Part shown: piece by piece, positions 48,299 to 57,780 of the stretch
Position numbering within the stretch: position 1 is the first letter of the stretch
Layout of the letters: every line of letters starts with the position of its first letter
Source: Actinoplanes cyaneus
GTDB taxonomy: Bacteria > Actinomycetota > Actinomycetes > Mycobacteriales > Micromonosporaceae
NCBI RefSeq assembly: GCF_016862095.1
Contig: NZ_BOMH01000019.1
Coordinates: 79,012-143,011, forward strand
Length of the DNA: 64,000 nt
Direction: 5' to 3'
Made by a program: the position numbers and the translations under genes
Notes under the pieces: generated by a model
What the model saw: the letters and a program-made list of their open reading frames with translations, nothing else
The model's database searches: none
What the model was told of the DNA's origin: nothing

Positions 48299-49393
48299 AT
48301 GAGTTTAACTGGGGCCGTGAGGAAAGCACTGGCAGCGTTCACCGCCGGCGTCGCGGTCGCTGCGCTCGCCGCATGTGTCAGCAACGACGAGACCGCCACC
48401 CCGGCGCCCACCGCGGCGCCCGGCACCAGCACCGGCACCCCGCTGCCCGGTGAACCGGACGTCAACGGTGACGGCAAGGTGGTCATCGGGGTGCTCAGCC
48501 CCGGCGACATCAACGACAACGGCTACTACGAGAGTTTCGTGGTCAAGGCCGAGGCGTTCGCCCAGGCCCAGGGCTGGACGGTGATCAAACGCGGCAGCGT
48601 GCCGGTCTCCGAGGCGCTCACCGCGGCCCGGGCCCTCTGCCAGCAGAAGGCCGACATGGTGGCGATCGGCGCCAGCGAGCTGAAGGACGCCATTCCGGCG
48701 TCCGAGGAGGCCGTCTGCGCGAAGACCGCCTGGTACGTGCCGTCCTCCGCCAACGTCCCGCAGACTCGCAAGATCATGCTGTCCAGCGACGACCCGAACC
48801 AGTCGATGCTGGTCGCCGGATACGCCGCCGGCCTGCTCATGCAGGCACGCAACACCGCCAAGGCCGGCTTCGTCACCGGCCCGGAGGCGGACTTCACGAA
48901 GATCGCGTCGGCGGCGTTCCTGGCCGGCATCCGGGAGCTCGTCCCGGCCGCCACACTGGTCACCACGTACACCGGCGACTTCGACGACTCCGGCAAGGCC
49001 CGCGAGGCGACGCAGGCACAGCTCAGCCAGGGGGTCGGAGCGATCTACCCGTACCTGGGAGGCGCGACCGACGCCGCGACCGCGCTGGCCAACTCCGCCA
49101 AGGCCGTCACGCTGACGCCCGGGACCGACCGGTGCGCCTCCACCAGCCCTGCCTTCGACGTCTCGGTGCTGTTCGATCCCGGTGACTACTTCGCCGCGGC
49201 GCTGCAGCTGTACGCCGCGGGCAAGCTGGAGATGGGCATCACCAAGACCTGGCAGCTGGGGGTGGACCCGTATCCGACGGTGAAGCTCTGCAAGGGCACC
49301 CCCGAGCAGAACGCCAAACTGGCGGCCTTCATCGCTGACATCGGCCGCGGCACGATCGACCCGGCGGCCGAGGTGCGCAAGCTTGGCTCCTGA
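48299..49393 (+). CDS. BMP/PnrA-family ABC transporter substrate-binding lipoprotein
   Basis: A 364-residue lipoprotein with an N-terminal signal ending in the lipobox LAAC (Cys at about residue 26). A Thr/Ala/Pro-rich linker follows, and then a BMP domain with VVIGVLSPGDINDNGYYESF, as in nucleoside-binding proteins BmpA/PnrA/YufN. It would capture nucleosides outside the cell for the importer encoded downstream. The stop overlaps the start of the ATPase gene. Confidence 0.9.
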   Translation: MSLTGAVRKALAAFTAGVAVAALAACVSNDETATPAPTAAPGTSTGTPLPGEPDVNGDGKVVIGVLSPGDINDNGYYESFVVKAEAFAQAQGWTVIKRGSVPVSEALTAARALCQQKADMVAIGASELKDAIPASEEAVCAKTAWYVPSSANVPQTRKIMLSSDDPNQSMLVAGYAAGLLMQARNTAKAGFVTGPEADFTKIASAAFLAGIRELVPAATLVTTYTGDFDDSGKAREATQAQLSQGVGAIYPYLGGATDAATALANSAKAVTLTPGTDRCASTSPAFDVSVLFDPGDYFAAALQLYAAGKLEMGITKTWQLGVDPYPTVKLCKGTPEQNAKLAAFIADIGRGTIDPAAEVRKLGS

Positions 49394-50891
49394 GCCGGCT
49401 CTGCGTCTGCGGGGGATCACCAAGAGGTACGGCGCCGTGGTGGCCTGCGACGGCGTCGACCTGACCCTCGAGCGCGGCGAGATCCACGGCCTGCTCGGCG
49501 AGAACGGTGCCGGCAAGTCGACCCTGATGCGCATCCTGCTCGGGCTGGAGACGCAGGACTCCGGCGCGATCGACCGTGACGGTCGTGCCGTCACCATCAC
49601 GGGACCGAGGCAGGCCGCGGCCCTCGGCATCAGCATGGTGCACCAGCACTTCAGCCTCGTCGACCCGCTGGCGGTGTGGGAGAACGTCGCGCTCGGCCAG
49701 TCCGGGCCGGTCCGGCGCGCGGCGGTGCGGGCCGGGGTGCGTGCCGCGGCGGAGCGCTACGGGCTCGCGATCGACCCGGACGCGCGCGTCGGCTCGCTGT
49801 CGGCAGGCGAGCGGCAACGTGTGGAGCTGCTCAAATGCCTGCGACGCGATCCGGCCGTACTGATCATGGACGAACCGACCTCCGTGCTGACGCGGGCCGA
49901 GTCAGCCGAGTTGTTCGCCGTGCTGCGCCGGGTCGTCGCCGCCGAACATCGCGCCGTCGTCCTGATCAGCCACAAGCTCGCCGAGATCACCACGGCGACC
50001 GACCGGGTGACCGTCATACGCGCGGGGCGGGTCGTCCTGCGCCGGGCCACGGCCGCCACGACGGAGGCCGAACTGGCCCGGGAAATGGTGGGCCGTGAGG
50101 TGACGCTCGGCGCGGCGGTCGGAGTGCTTCCGCACGCCCCCGCCCCGGCGGCCCCGGCGTCGTCGCAGGCAGCACTGCGGCTGCGCGGCCTCACCACGCG
50201 GCCCGGCCTGGACGACCTGTGCCTCACCGTCCATGCGGGGGAGATCGTCGGGCTGTACGGCGCCGAGGGCAACGGGCAGAAGTCACTCGGTGACGTCCTC
50301 AGCGGACTGACCGTCCCGGACGCCGGCACGGTGGAGGTGGCCGGTGCCCCTGTCGACCTGCGCCGGCCGGGCGCGCTGTCGGCCGCGGGCCTCGGCATCG
50401 TGCCCGAGGACCGGCACCACGCCGGTGTCGTGCTCGACCTGAGCGTCGCGGAGAACCTCGTCATGACGCGGCTCGGTGACGTCAGCGGCCGCGTGTTCGT
50501 CGACCGGCGGCGCCTGCGCCGGCGGGCCCGGGCGCTCGCCGACGAGTACGGCATCACCGCCCCCTCGCTGGACTCGCCGCTGCGCACCCTCTCCGGCGGC
50601 AACCAGCAACGGGTGGTGCTGGCGCGCGAGCTTTCCGGCCGGCCTCGAGTGCTGGTCGCCGCCCAGCCCTCCCGCGGCCTCGACGTCGGCGCCGTCGAGG
50701 ACCTGTACGCGCGCCTGCGCCGCTGTGCGAGCGACGGCATCGCCGTGCTGGTGATCTCCACGGAGCTGGAGGAGATCCTGGCGCTGACCACGCGGGTGGC
50801 CACGATCTTCCGCGGCCGGATCGTGGGTGAGCTGCCGACGGCGCAGGCCGACGCGGAACGGCTCGGCCTGCTGACCGGGGGCGCGGCGTGA
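49383..50891 (+). CDS. Nucleoside-type ABC importer ATPase, two fused domains (YufO-like)
   Basis: A 502-residue double ATPase. The first half has Walker A GENGAGKST and Walker B VLIMDEPTS with signature LSAGERQR. The second half has a degenerate Walker A (GAEGNGQKS) and signature LSGGNQQR, the usual asymmetry of sugar/nucleoside importers of the CUT2/BMP type. The TTG at 49383 is the first start in frame and overlaps the lipoprotein gene by 11 bp; the domain begins immediately after it. GTGA overlap with the permease downstream. Confidence 0.92.
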   Translation: MAPEPALRLRGITKRYGAVVACDGVDLTLERGEIHGLLGENGAGKSTLMRILLGLETQDSGAIDRDGRAVTITGPRQAAALGISMVHQHFSLVDPLAVWENVALGQSGPVRRAAVRAGVRAAAERYGLAIDPDARVGSLSAGERQRVELLKCLRRDPAVLIMDEPTSVLTRAESAELFAVLRRVVAAEHRAVVLISHKLAEITTATDRVTVIRAGRVVLRRATAATTEAELAREMVGREVTLGAAVGVLPHAPAPAAPASSQAALRLRGLTTRPGLDDLCLTVHAGEIVGLYGAEGNGQKSLGDVLSGLTVPDAGTVEVAGAPVDLRRPGALSAAGLGIVPEDRHHAGVVLDLSVAENLVMTRLGDVSGRVFVDRRRLRRRARALADEYGITAPSLDSPLRTLSGGNQQRVVLARELSGRPRVLVAAQPSRGLDVGAVEDLYARLRRCASDGIAVLVISTELEEILALTTRVATIFRGRIVGELPTAQADAERLGLLTGGAA

Positions 50892-51928
50892 CCCGTACCG
50901 GCGCCTGGGTGTCCGCCGTGATCGTCGCCGCGGCCGTGGTCCTCCCCGGCCTGCTCATCGCCGTCACCGGCGGATCTCCCGCCGCGGCGCTGCGGGCGCT
51001 GATCCAGGGCAGCCTCGGCGATGCGACGGCCGTCAGCCAGACCCTGCTGTACGCCGCGCCGCTGCTGCTCGTCGCCGTCGGCGCCTGTTGCAGCGCGCGG
51101 TCCGGCGCGTTCAACATCGGCCAGGAGGGTCAGGTGCTCATCGGGGCGCTCGCGGGCGCCGCCGCCGGGCTGCGCCTGGCCGTGCCCGGACCGGCCCTGC
51201 TGGTCGTCGTCCTGCTCGCCGCGGCGCTGGCGGCGGGGGCCTGGGCGTGGCTCAGCGCCCTCATGAACCGGCTGCGCGGGGTGGACATCGCGGTGAGCAC
51301 GCTGCTGATGACGTTCCTCGCGCAGCAGGTGGTCGCGTTCGCGGTCACCACGCCGTGGCTGTTGCAGGAGTCGCGGCTGGGCGCGGCAGCCGCGCTGCCG
51401 CAGTCGAACAAGCTGCCCTCACGTGCGCTGCTCGGCTCGCTCGGCGATCATCCCGGGCTGCAGCTGAACCTCGGGCTCGCGGTGGGCATCGTCGTCGCGG
51501 TGCTGGTGGCGGTGGCGCTGGACCGGACCCGGTGGGGATTCCGGCTGACGATGGCGGGGCTCAACCCCGCGGCGGCGCGGCATGCCGGCATATCCGTCAC
51601 GGCCGTCGGCGGCATCGCCCTGACCGTCTCCGGGGCTCTCGCCGGCCTGGCCGGCGCCGTGCTGCTGACCAGCCCGCTGAGCACCAACCGGCTGCAGCCC
51701 GACATCTCGATCAACATCGGCTGGGACGGCCTTCTGGTCGCGCTCGTCGCCCGCAACCGGCCGCTGCTCGCGATCCCGATCGCCGGGCTGTTCGCGGTGC
51801 TGCGCGCCGGTGGCAACTTCCTGGCCGCGACCGGGGTGCCGCCGTACCTGGTCGACGTGGTGAAGGCGCTGCTGACGCTGGCGTTCGTAGCGCCCGCCGT
51901 CCTGCGCCGCCGGTCGGTGATCGCATGA
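50888..51928 (+). CDS. ABC importer permease, YufP-like
   Basis: A 346-residue integral membrane permease with about nine to ten helices. The conserved region GACCSARSGAFNIGQEGQVLIGALAG is typical of the branched-chain amino acid/nucleoside permease family (BPD_transp_2). It is coupled by GTGA overlap to the ATPase gene and followed after 13 bp by the second permease. Confidence 0.92.
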   Translation: MTRTGAWVSAVIVAAAVVLPGLLIAVTGGSPAAALRALIQGSLGDATAVSQTLLYAAPLLLVAVGACCSARSGAFNIGQEGQVLIGALAGAAAGLRLAVPGPALLVVVLLAAALAAGAWAWLSALMNRLRGVDIAVSTLLMTFLAQQVVAFAVTTPWLLQESRLGAAAALPQSNKLPSRALLGSLGDHPGLQLNLGLAVGIVVAVLVAVALDRTRWGFRLTMAGLNPAAARHAGISVTAVGGIALTVSGALAGLAGAVLLTSPLSTNRLQPDISINIGWDGLLVALVARNRPLLAIPIAGLFAVLRAGGNFLAATGVPPYLVDVVKALLTLAFVAPAVLRRRSVIA

Positions 51929-51941
51929 GTCCGGTGGTCGC

Positions 51942-52856
51942 ATGAGCACCGTCGCCGCTGACCTGGAGACCATCCTGTCCAGCGGGATCCGGCTGGCCGC
52001 GCCGCTCGCGTTCGCGGCCTGCGGGGAGTACGTCGCCGAGCGCGCCGGCACGCTGAACGTCTCCGTCGAGGCGATGATGCTGGGCGCCGCCTTCGGCTCG
52101 ATCGCCGTCGCCGGTCTCACCGGCAGCGCCACCGCCGGCCTGCTCGCGGGCGTGCTGCTCGGCGCGCTCGTGGGCTCGGTGCACGGCGCCCTCTCGCACC
52201 GGTGGCACGTCAACACCTTCGTCGTGGGTCTCGTGCTCAACGCGCTCGTGCTGGGGCTGACCAGCTACCTGGTCACCGTGGGCGACCTGGGCCGGCATCA
52301 GGTCGCACAGGTCAGCGTGCCGGGGCTGCGCGACCTGCCGGTGCTGGGCGCTCCCCTGTTCGTCGAACGCTGGCCGGTCTACCTGCTCCTCGCGCTGGTG
52401 CCGCTGACGTGGTGGCTGGTGGAGCGCAGCCGCTGGGGGCTGGAACTGCGCGCCGCGGGCGAGAACCCGGAGGCCGCGGACATGACCGGGATCCGGGTCA
52501 ACCTACGGCGGCGGCAGGCGCTGCTGTGGTGCGGTGCCCTCGCGGGACTCGGCGGTGCCTACCTCGCTGTGGGGGAGGTCGGTTCCTTCAACCAGAACAT
52601 GACCGCGGGCCGCGGCTACCTCGTCATCGCCGCGGTCATCTTCGGCGGGTGGCGCCTCGGGCGTACGCTCGTCGGCTGTGCCGTGTTCGGCCTCGCCGAC
52701 GCGCTGCGCCTGGCCCTGCCCGCGCTCGGGCACACCGTCAACTCGCAGCTGCTCATCTCGGCGCCGTACCTGCTCGCCCTGCTCGCGATGTTGCTGTTCA
52801 CCACTCGGCAGCGGCGGCCGGGAGCTCTGGCCCAGCCCTTCCGGCGGGCATCCTGA
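51942..52856 (+). CDS. ABC importer permease, YufQ-like
   Basis: A 304-residue membrane permease, partner of the preceding one, with GEYVAERAGTLNVSVEAMMLGAAF near residue 27 and GENPEAADMTGI in the cytoplasmic loop, both conserved in the family. Four genes (lipoprotein, ATPase, two permeases) make a complete importer, probably for purine or other nucleosides. Confidence 0.92.
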   Translation: MSTVAADLETILSSGIRLAAPLAFAACGEYVAERAGTLNVSVEAMMLGAAFGSIAVAGLTGSATAGLLAGVLLGALVGSVHGALSHRWHVNTFVVGLVLNALVLGLTSYLVTVGDLGRHQVAQVSVPGLRDLPVLGAPLFVERWPVYLLLALVPLTWWLVERSRWGLELRAAGENPEAADMTGIRVNLRRRQALLWCGALAGLGGAYLAVGEVGSFNQNMTAGRGYLVIAAVIFGGWRLGRTLVGCAVFGLADALRLALPALGHTVNSQLLISAPYLLALLAMLLFTTRQRRPGALAQPFRRAS

Positions 52857-52865
52857 CGGATACCC

Positions 52866-54434
52866 GTGCTCAGGTCGAGGCCGCGCCGGCCGATGGTGCA
52901 GTTCATGGGAGTCGGCCGGCAACGCTGTGCCAGTCTGCACCGCAGCCTGGTGCATGCCGCGTTCGGCGTGCTGGTTCTCGTCTCGGTGGCCACGTGGGCG
53001 TTCGGTGGCCTGGCCCTGCGACTCGGGGTGGTGACGGTGATCGGCGCGCTCCCGGCGGCCGCGATCGCCGTGGGGATGCGGATCAACCGGATAGTCAACC
53101 GCACCGCCTGGTATCTGCTGCTCGCCGCGTCGGGACTGTTCACGGCCTTCAACTACCTGTGGTTCGTGCAGCTCGGTCTCGGCCGGGGCGTGGGGGCCGA
53201 CGGGCCGGCGAACCTGGTGCTGCAGTTCTTTGCCTACGGCAGCATCATGCTGTCGGCATTGCAGGTGATCCGCAAACACGGTGAGGGCGACCGTGGCGGC
53301 ATCATCGACGCGACCCTGCTCGGCGTCGGCCTGATCACCCCGGTGTGGGAGTTCGTGCTGCGCCCGCACCTGCTCGACCTGGACGTGCCGGGTTCCAGCC
53401 AGGGGATCTATCTGCTGAAGATGCTGCTGCTGACGGGCACTCTCGGCGCGCTGCTGCGGATCGCGCGGACCGCCGGCACCGCCCGCACGTCGTTGATCTA
53501 CTTCTTCATCAGCATGGGCGCGACCGTCGTCAGCGTCGTGTCGTCGTTGTTGTCGACCCGGCCGGGAAGTGACTACTACTCGCCGCTCGTGGACCTGTTC
53601 GCGATGATCGGCTATCTGGCGCTGGCCGCGGCGGCGCTGCACCCGAGTTCCACCGAGTTCACGCAGCCGGCCGGGTGGCGCCGGAGCCGTCTGCGACCCG
53701 TGCGGCTGTCGCATCTCGGGCTGGTGCTGGCGATGGTGCCGGTCGTCGGCAGCGTTCCCGAGCTGTTCGGCGGCACCACCGACACCATGCTGCTGACGTT
53801 CGGCACGTTGCTGGTGATCCCGCTGGTCGTCTCGCGGATCGGGCTGCTGATGGCGGAACGGACCGCCGACCAGGAGGCGCTGCGCTACCAGGCGCACCAC
53901 GACGAGTTGACCGGGCTGGTCAACCGCCGCCGGTTCTTCGCCCTGCTGGAGGAGGCGGTCAGGTCCGGCGCCGGGGTGGCGGTTCTCTACTGCGATCTCG
54001 ATCGGTTCAAGGCCGTCAACGACGAGTACGGCCACGAAGCGGGCGACGAGGTGCTGCGGGTGTTCGCCGACCGGCTGCGCGGCACGCTGCGGGCCGAGGA
54101 CATCGCGGCCCGCATCGGCGGCGACGAGTTCCTGATCATGGGCACCGGCACGACAGCCGGTGACGCGGACACGCTGAGGCGCCGGATCGAGGACGCGACG
54201 TCGGCACCAGCCGGGTGGCAGGGGCATGAACTGCCGTTCGGGGTGACCGTCGGGGTTGCGTACGGCAGTGGCGGGGACACGAGTGCGGACAGCCTGGTGT
54301 CGGCCGCGGACGCCGACATGTATCGGCACAAGACCGCGCGGCGGGCCTCCCTCGACCCCGCGTCATCGCCTCACCGGCCTGGAACAGGAGTCCCCGTGCC
54401 TGTCCTGGCCGCCGCTCCGGTTGCGCCTGACTGA
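52866..54434 (+). CDS. Membrane-bound diguanylate cyclase
   Basis: A 522-residue protein with about nine to ten hydrophobic segments (residues 30-340) and a C-terminal GGDEF domain. The active site RIGGDEF is intact (418-422), and the inhibitory I-site RAED lies five residues before it, so it should make c-di-GMP with feedback inhibition. HHDELTGLVNRRRFF marks the domain start. In actinomycetes c-di-GMP controls development through BldD. GTG at 52866 is the first start; the ATG at 52893 is an alternative. It lies 10 bp after the permease gene but is not obviously linked to it in function. Confidence 0.9.
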   Translation: MLRSRPRRPMVQFMGVGRQRCASLHRSLVHAAFGVLVLVSVATWAFGGLALRLGVVTVIGALPAAAIAVGMRINRIVNRTAWYLLLAASGLFTAFNYLWFVQLGLGRGVGADGPANLVLQFFAYGSIMLSALQVIRKHGEGDRGGIIDATLLGVGLITPVWEFVLRPHLLDLDVPGSSQGIYLLKMLLLTGTLGALLRIARTAGTARTSLIYFFISMGATVVSVVSSLLSTRPGSDYYSPLVDLFAMIGYLALAAAALHPSSTEFTQPAGWRRSRLRPVRLSHLGLVLAMVPVVGSVPELFGGTTDTMLLTFGTLLVIPLVVSRIGLLMAERTADQEALRYQAHHDELTGLVNRRRFFALLEEAVRSGAGVAVLYCDLDRFKAVNDEYGHEAGDEVLRVFADRLRGTLRAEDIAARIGGDEFLIMGTGTTAGDADTLRRRIEDATSAPAGWQGHELPFGVTVGVAYGSGGDTSADSLVSAADADMYRHKTARRASLDPASSPHRPGTGVPVPVLAAAPVAPD

Positions 54435-54495
54435 ACGCTGAAACCGGTGGGGCGCCGGCCACGGGAGGCAACCGCCGGGTTCGATCCCGCCGGCA

Positions 54496-55209
54496 TCACT
54501 TGTCGCGGTGAGCGACGGACTCCGCGCCGGAACGAGGACGCGGCACGACAGGAGCCGCCGACCCGGGACCAATTGCCGACCCGGACGGCAGACGCGTGTC
54601 GAGCAGACGCAGCACAGCGGCAAGCACGGCCGCGAGCAGCACGACGGCCCCTAGGTTGACCAGCACCGCCGGATACCCAAGGCTGTTCACGTCCGTGAAC
54701 GGGTACGGGTACCAGCCGGTGACCGCGCCGTGCGCCAGCGTGTAGCCGATCCACAGCACCGGCCAGAGCGCCGCCCACGCGAGGGTCCGGGCGTCGATCC
54801 GGGGCCGCGGCCCGAACAGCAGCCAGCCGAGCAGTGCCGCCCACGGCGCGATGTAGTGGAAGCCCAGGTCGGCGAGGTATGCCGCGCCGTGCAGCTCGAC
54901 CTGGCCGGCCAGGATCGTGCTATAGACGATGCCGGTGATCACGATGCCGAGCAGCGCGTCGAGGCGGATCACCCGCCAGACCCGGCCGTCGCGCCCCGGG
55001 TCGCGGACCAGCGCGACGATCGCGATCAGCAGGAGCAGATTGCTCTGAATCGTGAAGAAGCTGAAGAGCCGGACGAATCGCGTCACGAGCGTCTCGTGCA
55101 CCGCCGGCCCGGCGTGCGGCGCGGTGTCCGTGGCGGTCAGCACGATTTGCGTGATCAACGAGGCGAGGACGATCAGCGCGAGCGTGCCGTGCCAGACGCG
55201 GGATTTCAT
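54496..55209 (-). CDS. Pr6Pr family membrane protein
   Basis: A 237-residue protein with six predicted transmembrane helices. FSFFTIQSNLLLLIAIVAL, the GFHYIAPWAALLGWLLFGPRP segment and WIGYTLAHGAVTGWYPYPF are typical of the bacterial Pr6Pr/FAR-17a-like family of unknown function. A short polar tail follows the last helix. The gene is convergent with the cyclase gene. Confidence 0.82.
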   Translation of the reverse strand: MKSRVWHGTLALIVLASLITQIVLTATDTAPHAGPAVHETLVTRFVRLFSFFTIQSNLLLLIAIVALVRDPGRDGRVWRVIRLDALLGIVITGIVYSTILAGQVELHGAAYLADLGFHYIAPWAALLGWLLFGPRPRIDARTLAWAALWPVLWIGYTLAHGAVTGWYPYPFTDVNSLGYPAVLVNLGAVVLLAAVLAAVLRLLDTRLPSGSAIGPGSAAPVVPRPRSGAESVAHRDK

Positions 55210-55317
55210 GATCTCTCCAGCCGCCGTCGTTGATCTTGCTCATTGATCTTCGGCGGCAGCGTAACGCAGGTCAGGACGGTGCGGGCCCGGGCCTGAACCC
55301 GGACCCGCTTTCGACGC

Positions 55318-55446
55318 GATCAGCTCGCGGCAGGCTGCCCGGGCTTCGCCGACGACCGGCCAGTCGGTGATCAGCTCGCGGCAGGCTGCCCGGGACTCCC
55401 CCGGCGACCGGCCCCTCGATGATCAGCTCGCGGCGGGCTTTTCGGT
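55318..55446. repeat. About 51-bp tandem duplication of the 3' end of the YcnI gene
   Basis: The motif GATCAGCTCGCGGC starts at 55318, 55369 and 55421, with two full units of GATCAGCTCGCGGCAGGCTGCCCGGG. The third copy is the terminal coding part and stop of the YcnI gene (…Pro-Ala-Ala-Ser-stop on the minus strand). The unit has been copied twice downstream of the stop, probably by slippage. Confidence 0.75.
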
Positions 55447-56160
55447 TGCGGTCGCGACCGGTTCCGGCTTGCGAGCGGCTTTCGCGTACGCCAAGCCGGC
55501 CAGCACCAGCGCGATGAGCCCCGCGATGAGCCCGGCCAGGCCCAGCCCCGAGCCGCTGCCCGAGTCGTCGGAGGTCTCGGCGGCCGGCACGGCGGCGGCC
55601 GCCGTGGGAGCGGCACTGGCAGCCGCGGCCGGAACGATCTTCAGGACCGGGGCGGGGCTGTCCGGCTCGGATCCGTCAGTGGCCGGCTCGTCGATCCAGC
55701 GGACCACGTTGCCGTCCGAGTAGGTCTGCAGCGCCTTGAAGACCAGCTGCCCCGACTCCGGCAGCGCGCCCATCGACACGTCGAACTCCTGGAACTCGCC
55801 CGGCTTGATCTCCGAGCCCTTGGCCGCCGTCCAGGTGATCTTCGAGACCGCCTCGGTGATCTCGGTGTCGTGCGCCTTGATCGGGGTGGCCAACTTCGCC
55901 TTCTCGGCCACCGCGGTCCAGCCCGGGATCGGCTTGACCGAGACCGACGCGATCGGCTGGTCAGCGGGGAGGTTCACCTCGAGCTTCGTGGTGGAGGCGC
56001 TGTCCGACTCGTTCGGCACGCGGAACGAGACCTTCGCGTAGCCGCCCGCGGTGGCCGTGCCGGGGTTGACCGTCACGTGCGCGGAGGCGGGGCCGGCGAA
56101 CGCCAGGGTCAGCAGTCCGGCAGCGGCGGCCACCACCGCGGAACGCTTGAGCAGCGACAT
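55423..56160 (-). CDS. ycnI: YcnI-like (DUF1775) copper-binding exported membrane protein
   Basis: A 245-residue protein. The signal peptide ends ...PASA and is followed directly by HVTVNPGTA, so the mature protein would start with His, the copper-binding residue of YcnI. The conserved Trp in PGWTAV and the ITWTAAKGS segment belong to DUF1775. An Ala-rich linker and a C-terminal membrane helix (about 205-225) with a basic tail anchor it outside the membrane. YcnI is linked to copper handling. It stands 107 bp downstream of a two-component system on the same strand, which could regulate it. Confidence 0.88.
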   Translation of the reverse strand: MSLLKRSAVVAAAAGLLTLAFAGPASAHVTVNPGTATAGGYAKVSFRVPNESDSASTTKLEVNLPADQPIASVSVKPIPGWTAVAEKAKLATPIKAHDTEITEAVSKITWTAAKGSEIKPGEFQEFDVSMGALPESGQLVFKALQTYSDGNVVRWIDEPATDGSEPDSPAPVLKIVPAAAASAAPTAAAAVPAAETSDDSGSGSGLGLAGLIAGLIALVLAGLAYAKAARKPEPVATATEKPAAS

Positions 56161-56267
56161 TGTTGGGGGAACCTTCCGTCGTGTCGTTCGCCCGTTGCCG
56201 GGCACAGCCCGTTGGTCGGCCCGAGGACGCGAGAAGTTCCCGCCGATCGCCAACTTTCCGAAGCCGC

Positions 56268-57749
56268 TCACTCGTTGGTGATCATCACCGCCGGATCCGG
56301 CTCTCCGGGGCGCGTCCGCTCCTGGAGGCGGGCCGCCCTCGGGGACGGCTCGGCCGGCCGCTTCCCCTCCTGCCCCCGCCGGGTCGCTTCGTCCCCTCGC
56401 CGGGGCAGGCGCACCTCCACACGCAGGCCCGGCTCCGCGTCGGCGAGCGTGACCGAGCCGCCGTGCCGCCGCACCAGTTCCCGGACGATGGCCAGACCCA
56501 GCCCGGATCCGCCGGCGTCCCGCGCCCGGCCGTCGTCCAGCCTGGTGAACCGGTCGAACACGCGCTCCCGGTCCGCCACCGGGATCCCCGGCCCGTCGTC
56601 GGTGACCACCACCAGAAAATCAAGATCACTTTCCGCCGTACGCACGGTGACCGTCGACCGCTTGTGCCGGCACGCGTTGTCCAGCAGGTTCGCCACCACG
56701 CGCGCGAGCGCGTCCGGATCGGCCATCAGGGGCAGCGGGCCGGTGGCGTCCTCGTGCCGCACCCCCGGGTAACGTGCCGCCACCTCGCCCACGAGTTGCC
56801 CGAGGTCGACCTGCTCCAGCCGGCGGGAGACCGCCCGGCCGCCCCCGTCGTCCGACCTGGCCAGCAGCAACAGGTCGTCGACGAGCCGCGACAGCCGCTG
56901 CACGTCGGCGAGCAGGTCGTCGGTGAGCGCCGGCCAGTCCGTGTCGTCCGGCAGCCGCTGCGCCACCTCCAGCTCGGTGCGCATGTTCGTGAGCGGGCTG
57001 CGCAGCTCGTGCGCGGCGTCCGCCACGAACGCCCGCTGCCGTGCCCGGGCGGTGTCCAGCCGTTGCAGCATGTCGTTGAGGGTGATCGCCAGCCGCCCGA
57101 CCTCGTCGTGCGAGTCGGGCACCGGCAGGCGCCCCGCCCGCGTACCCCCGGTGATCTCCTCGGCCCCGGTCCGCAGCGCGTCGACCGGCCGGAGAGCCGC
57201 GCCCAGGGTCCGCCACAGCCCCGCCGCGAGCAGCGTCACCAGCAGTGGGAACGCGATCAGCAAGGTGACCTGCAGCAGGTGCACGCTCTGGGTCAGCTGG
57301 CTCGTGGAACGCGCCACCAGGACTCGCAGCGGCTGGGTCGCCGGGCCTGCGGTGACCTTGACGACCCGGGCCTCCCCGTCGAACCCGATCCGCTCCCCCG
57401 GGATCGGAATGCCGTCGCCGTCCTGCAGCTCGGTCAGCTCGCTGTCGTACAGGATCGGCACCAGCCGGTCCGCGGTTGCGGAGACCGCCCGCACCCGGTT
57501 CTGCTCGTCGATGACCTGCACCTGCACCCCGGGCGTCACCTGGATCGGATCGGTGAGCTGCCCCTGGTCCACCAGACGGGCCACCCCGCGGGCGGTCTCC
57601 AGCGCCTCGGCGTGCACCGCCCGCCCCTGCGCGAAGGTGAGCACCGCGACGAGCAGCACGCCGCCCGCCGCCAGCCCGAGCGCCAGCGCCGCCGCCGAGA
57701 TCAGCAGCAGCCGCGCCCGCAGACTGAGTTCTTGCAGCCGCCTGCGCAT
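56268..57749 (-). CDS. HAMP-domain sensor histidine kinase
   Basis: A 493-residue kinase with two membrane segments (about 15-40 and 160-185), a periplasmic sensor between them, HAMP (about 180-235), and HisKA with the phosphoacceptor His247 in DAAHELRSPLTNMR. The ATPase domain has LLDNACRH, TDDGPGIP and GGSGLGLAIV. GGGGAG precedes ATG 57749. It pairs with the response regulator upstream; a 223-bp repeat-rich spacer separates them, longer than usual for such pairs. YcnI downstream suggests metal or envelope stress as the signal (inference). Confidence 0.92.
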   Translation of the reverse strand: MRRRLQELSLRARLLLISAAALALGLAAGGVLLVAVLTFAQGRAVHAEALETARGVARLVDQGQLTDPIQVTPGVQVQVIDEQNRVRAVSATADRLVPILYDSELTELQDGDGIPIPGERIGFDGEARVVKVTAGPATQPLRVLVARSTSQLTQSVHLLQVTLLIAFPLLVTLLAAGLWRTLGAALRPVDALRTGAEEITGGTRAGRLPVPDSHDEVGRLAITLNDMLQRLDTARARQRAFVADAAHELRSPLTNMRTELEVAQRLPDDTDWPALTDDLLADVQRLSRLVDDLLLLARSDDGGGRAVSRRLEQVDLGQLVGEVAARYPGVRHEDATGPLPLMADPDALARVVANLLDNACRHKRSTVTVRTAESDLDFLVVVTDDGPGIPVADRERVFDRFTRLDDGRARDAGGSGLGLAIVRELVRRHGGSVTLADAEPGLRVEVRLPRRGDEATRRGQEGKRPAEPSPRAARLQERTRPGEPDPAVMITNE

Positions 57750-57780
57750 CCGCTCCCCTTCCGCAGCCTTCTCCCCCGTC

